This document shows positions 5,685 to 6,312 of a stretch of 6,312 nt of DNA, piece by piece. The position numbers and the translations under genes are program-made. This DNA comes from JALQTD01 sp965657495 (GTDB taxonomy: Bacteria > Bacteroidota > Bacteroidia > Flavobacteriales_D > Sanyastnellaceae), in contig CBFHPD010000148.1 of assembly GCA_965657495.1 (NCBI GenBank), forward strand, positions 1 to 6,312, written 5' to 3'. The notes beneath the pieces are model-generated. The model searched no databases and was not told the origin of the DNA. It worked only from the letters and a program-made list of their open reading frames with translations. Positions within the stretch are counted from its first letter, which is position 1. Each line of letters begins with the position of its first letter.

Positions 5685-6312
5685 AGAAGAACTGGATGCG
5701 GTCGCCCGTGACCAAGTTCGCTCCTCCGTTGTTCGCCGGCACGTACGTGACGTCGGTTCCACTCACCGTCATGGCTGTTCCGCTCAACAAGATCCCATTC
5801 CGGTACATGCGCACCACACTGGTCGCTGCTGGGGTTTGGCTCAGGGTAAACGTAGTCGCGTTGTCCGAGGCCACGGTCACTTCCTGCAACATTTCAGTGG
5901 TCGCCGAACCCGCCCCGCTGACCGCTGCATCCACGTACGCCGTGGTCGCCAGCTTCGTCGAATTGTCGCTGGCGCTTTGGGTCACCGCCGTCGTTCCAGT
6001 GGGCAAACTTGGCGTGCCCGTGAAGGTCGGGCTTGCCAGCGGTGCCTTCAAGTCCAGGGCCGTTTGGGTCGCGGTCGAAACCGGCTTGTCCGCGTCCGAC
6101 GTGTTGTTCACGTTGCCGAGTCCGACCATCACAGCCGTAACGCCGGCGACTGTGCCCGTAAACGTCGGGCTCGCCAGCGGCGCCTTCAAATCCAACGCCG
6201 TTTGGGTCGCGGTCGAAACCGGCTTGTCCGCGTCCGCCGTATTGTTCACGTTGCCGAGCCCCACCATCGCCGCCGTCACCCCGCTCACCGTGCCCGTAAA
6301 TACCGGGCTCGC
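5674..6312 (-). CDS. Phage-tail-fibre-like repeat protein (C-terminal 212 residues; N-terminus outside window)
   Basis: The frame is open from the right edge to a TGA at 5676-5674. A GTG at 6288 is only an internal valine, because eight more in-frame residues (ASPVFTGT) precede it and match the repeat. The visible part has two full 46-residue repeats containing GLGNVNNT, DADKPVSTATQTALDLKAP and LASPTFTGT, as in many phage tail fibres and marine bacterial fibre-like proteins. Next come SDNSTKLATTAYVDAAV (window residues 115-131), a motif typical of the shaft-to-tip junction of tail fibres, and a C-terminal domain of about 70 residues (TFTLSQTP, VRMYRNGILL, GDRIQFFYAY). These proteins are usually trimeric and elongated; that is family knowledge. 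Whether it has a signal peptide cannot be seen. The stop lies inside the start of the BspA-like gene, suggesting coupled expression. No other phage structural gene is visible. Confidence 0.88.
   Translation of the reverse strand, partial: ASPVFTGTVSGVTAAMVGLGNVNNTADADKPVSTATQTALDLKAPLASPTFTGTVAGVTAVMVGLGNVNNTSDADKPVSTATQTALDLKAPLASPTFTGTPSLPTGTTAVTQSASDNSTKLATTAYVDAAVSGAGSATTEMLQEVTVASDNATTFTLSQTPAATSVVRMYRNGILLSGTAMTVSGTDVTYVPANNGGANLVTGDRIQFFYAY
6013..6312 (-). repeat. 138-bp tandem repeat in the tail-fibre-like gene
   Basis: Two full copies lie at 6013-6150 and 6151-6288, and 24 bp of a third continue to the window edge. Each encodes 46 residues, differing at only a few positions (for example VSGVTAAM against VAGVTAVM, and NNTAD against NNTSD). 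The array probably continues beyond the window. Confidence 0.93.

Noticed and set aside
5685..5762. Upstream start for the BspA-like gene at 5762
   Set aside because: It would put 26 Arg/Ser-rich residues before a good signal peptide and lies wholly inside the tail-fibre-like gene.
5674..6312. Prophage or tailocin
   Set aside because: Only the fibre-like repeat is phage-like. The adjacent gene is a bacterial surface protein, and no other tail, capsid, lysis or integrase gene is in the window; the sequence to the right could change this.

Overview
The window looks like a chromosomal piece of a fairly GC-rich (about 60% by eye) member of the Bacteroidota, probably Flavobacteriales-like. The grounds are a C-terminal domain of the Fibrobacter succinogenes major paralogous type (TIGR02145), BspA-type DUF285 repeats, PNGGE/Asp-box Ig-like modules with a CUB domain, secreted proteins starting with QQ after signal-peptide cleavage, no Shine-Dalgarno sequences, and start regions carrying sequences that resemble the TAnnTTTG promoter element of this phylum. 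The assignment is inference; there is no rRNA or marker gene here.

Layout from left to right. (1) 1-1659, minus: the first 553 codons of a large secreted protein that runs off the left edge. It has a signal peptide and alternating Ig-like modules, one of which is split by a CUB domain. (2) 1660-1798: a 139-bp divergent intergenic region with a possible promoter on each strand and a perfect 10-bp inverted repeat. (3) 1799-2158, plus: a small complete DUF2200 gene, the only plus-strand gene. (4) 2160-5684, minus: a complete 1174-residue secreted protein with a signal peptide, a PKD-like domain, 23 uninterrupted 25-residue DUF285 repeats, an Fn3-like domain and a Fib_succ_major C-terminal domain. 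(5) 5674-6312, minus: the C-terminal 212 residues of a phage-tail-fibre-like repeat protein that runs off the right edge. Its stop codon lies inside the start of gene 4.

Genes 5 and 4 overlap by 11 bp and are probably one transcription unit with coupled translation. Together they suggest a fibre-like protein made along with a solenoid-type surface adhesin. Gene 1 is a separate secreted modular protein with its own promoter region. The DUF2200 protein has no visible link to the surface proteins. It is divergent from gene 1 and meets gene 4 tail to tail with one base between the stop codons. I see no RNA gene, insertion sequence or CRISPR array, and no convincing terminator.
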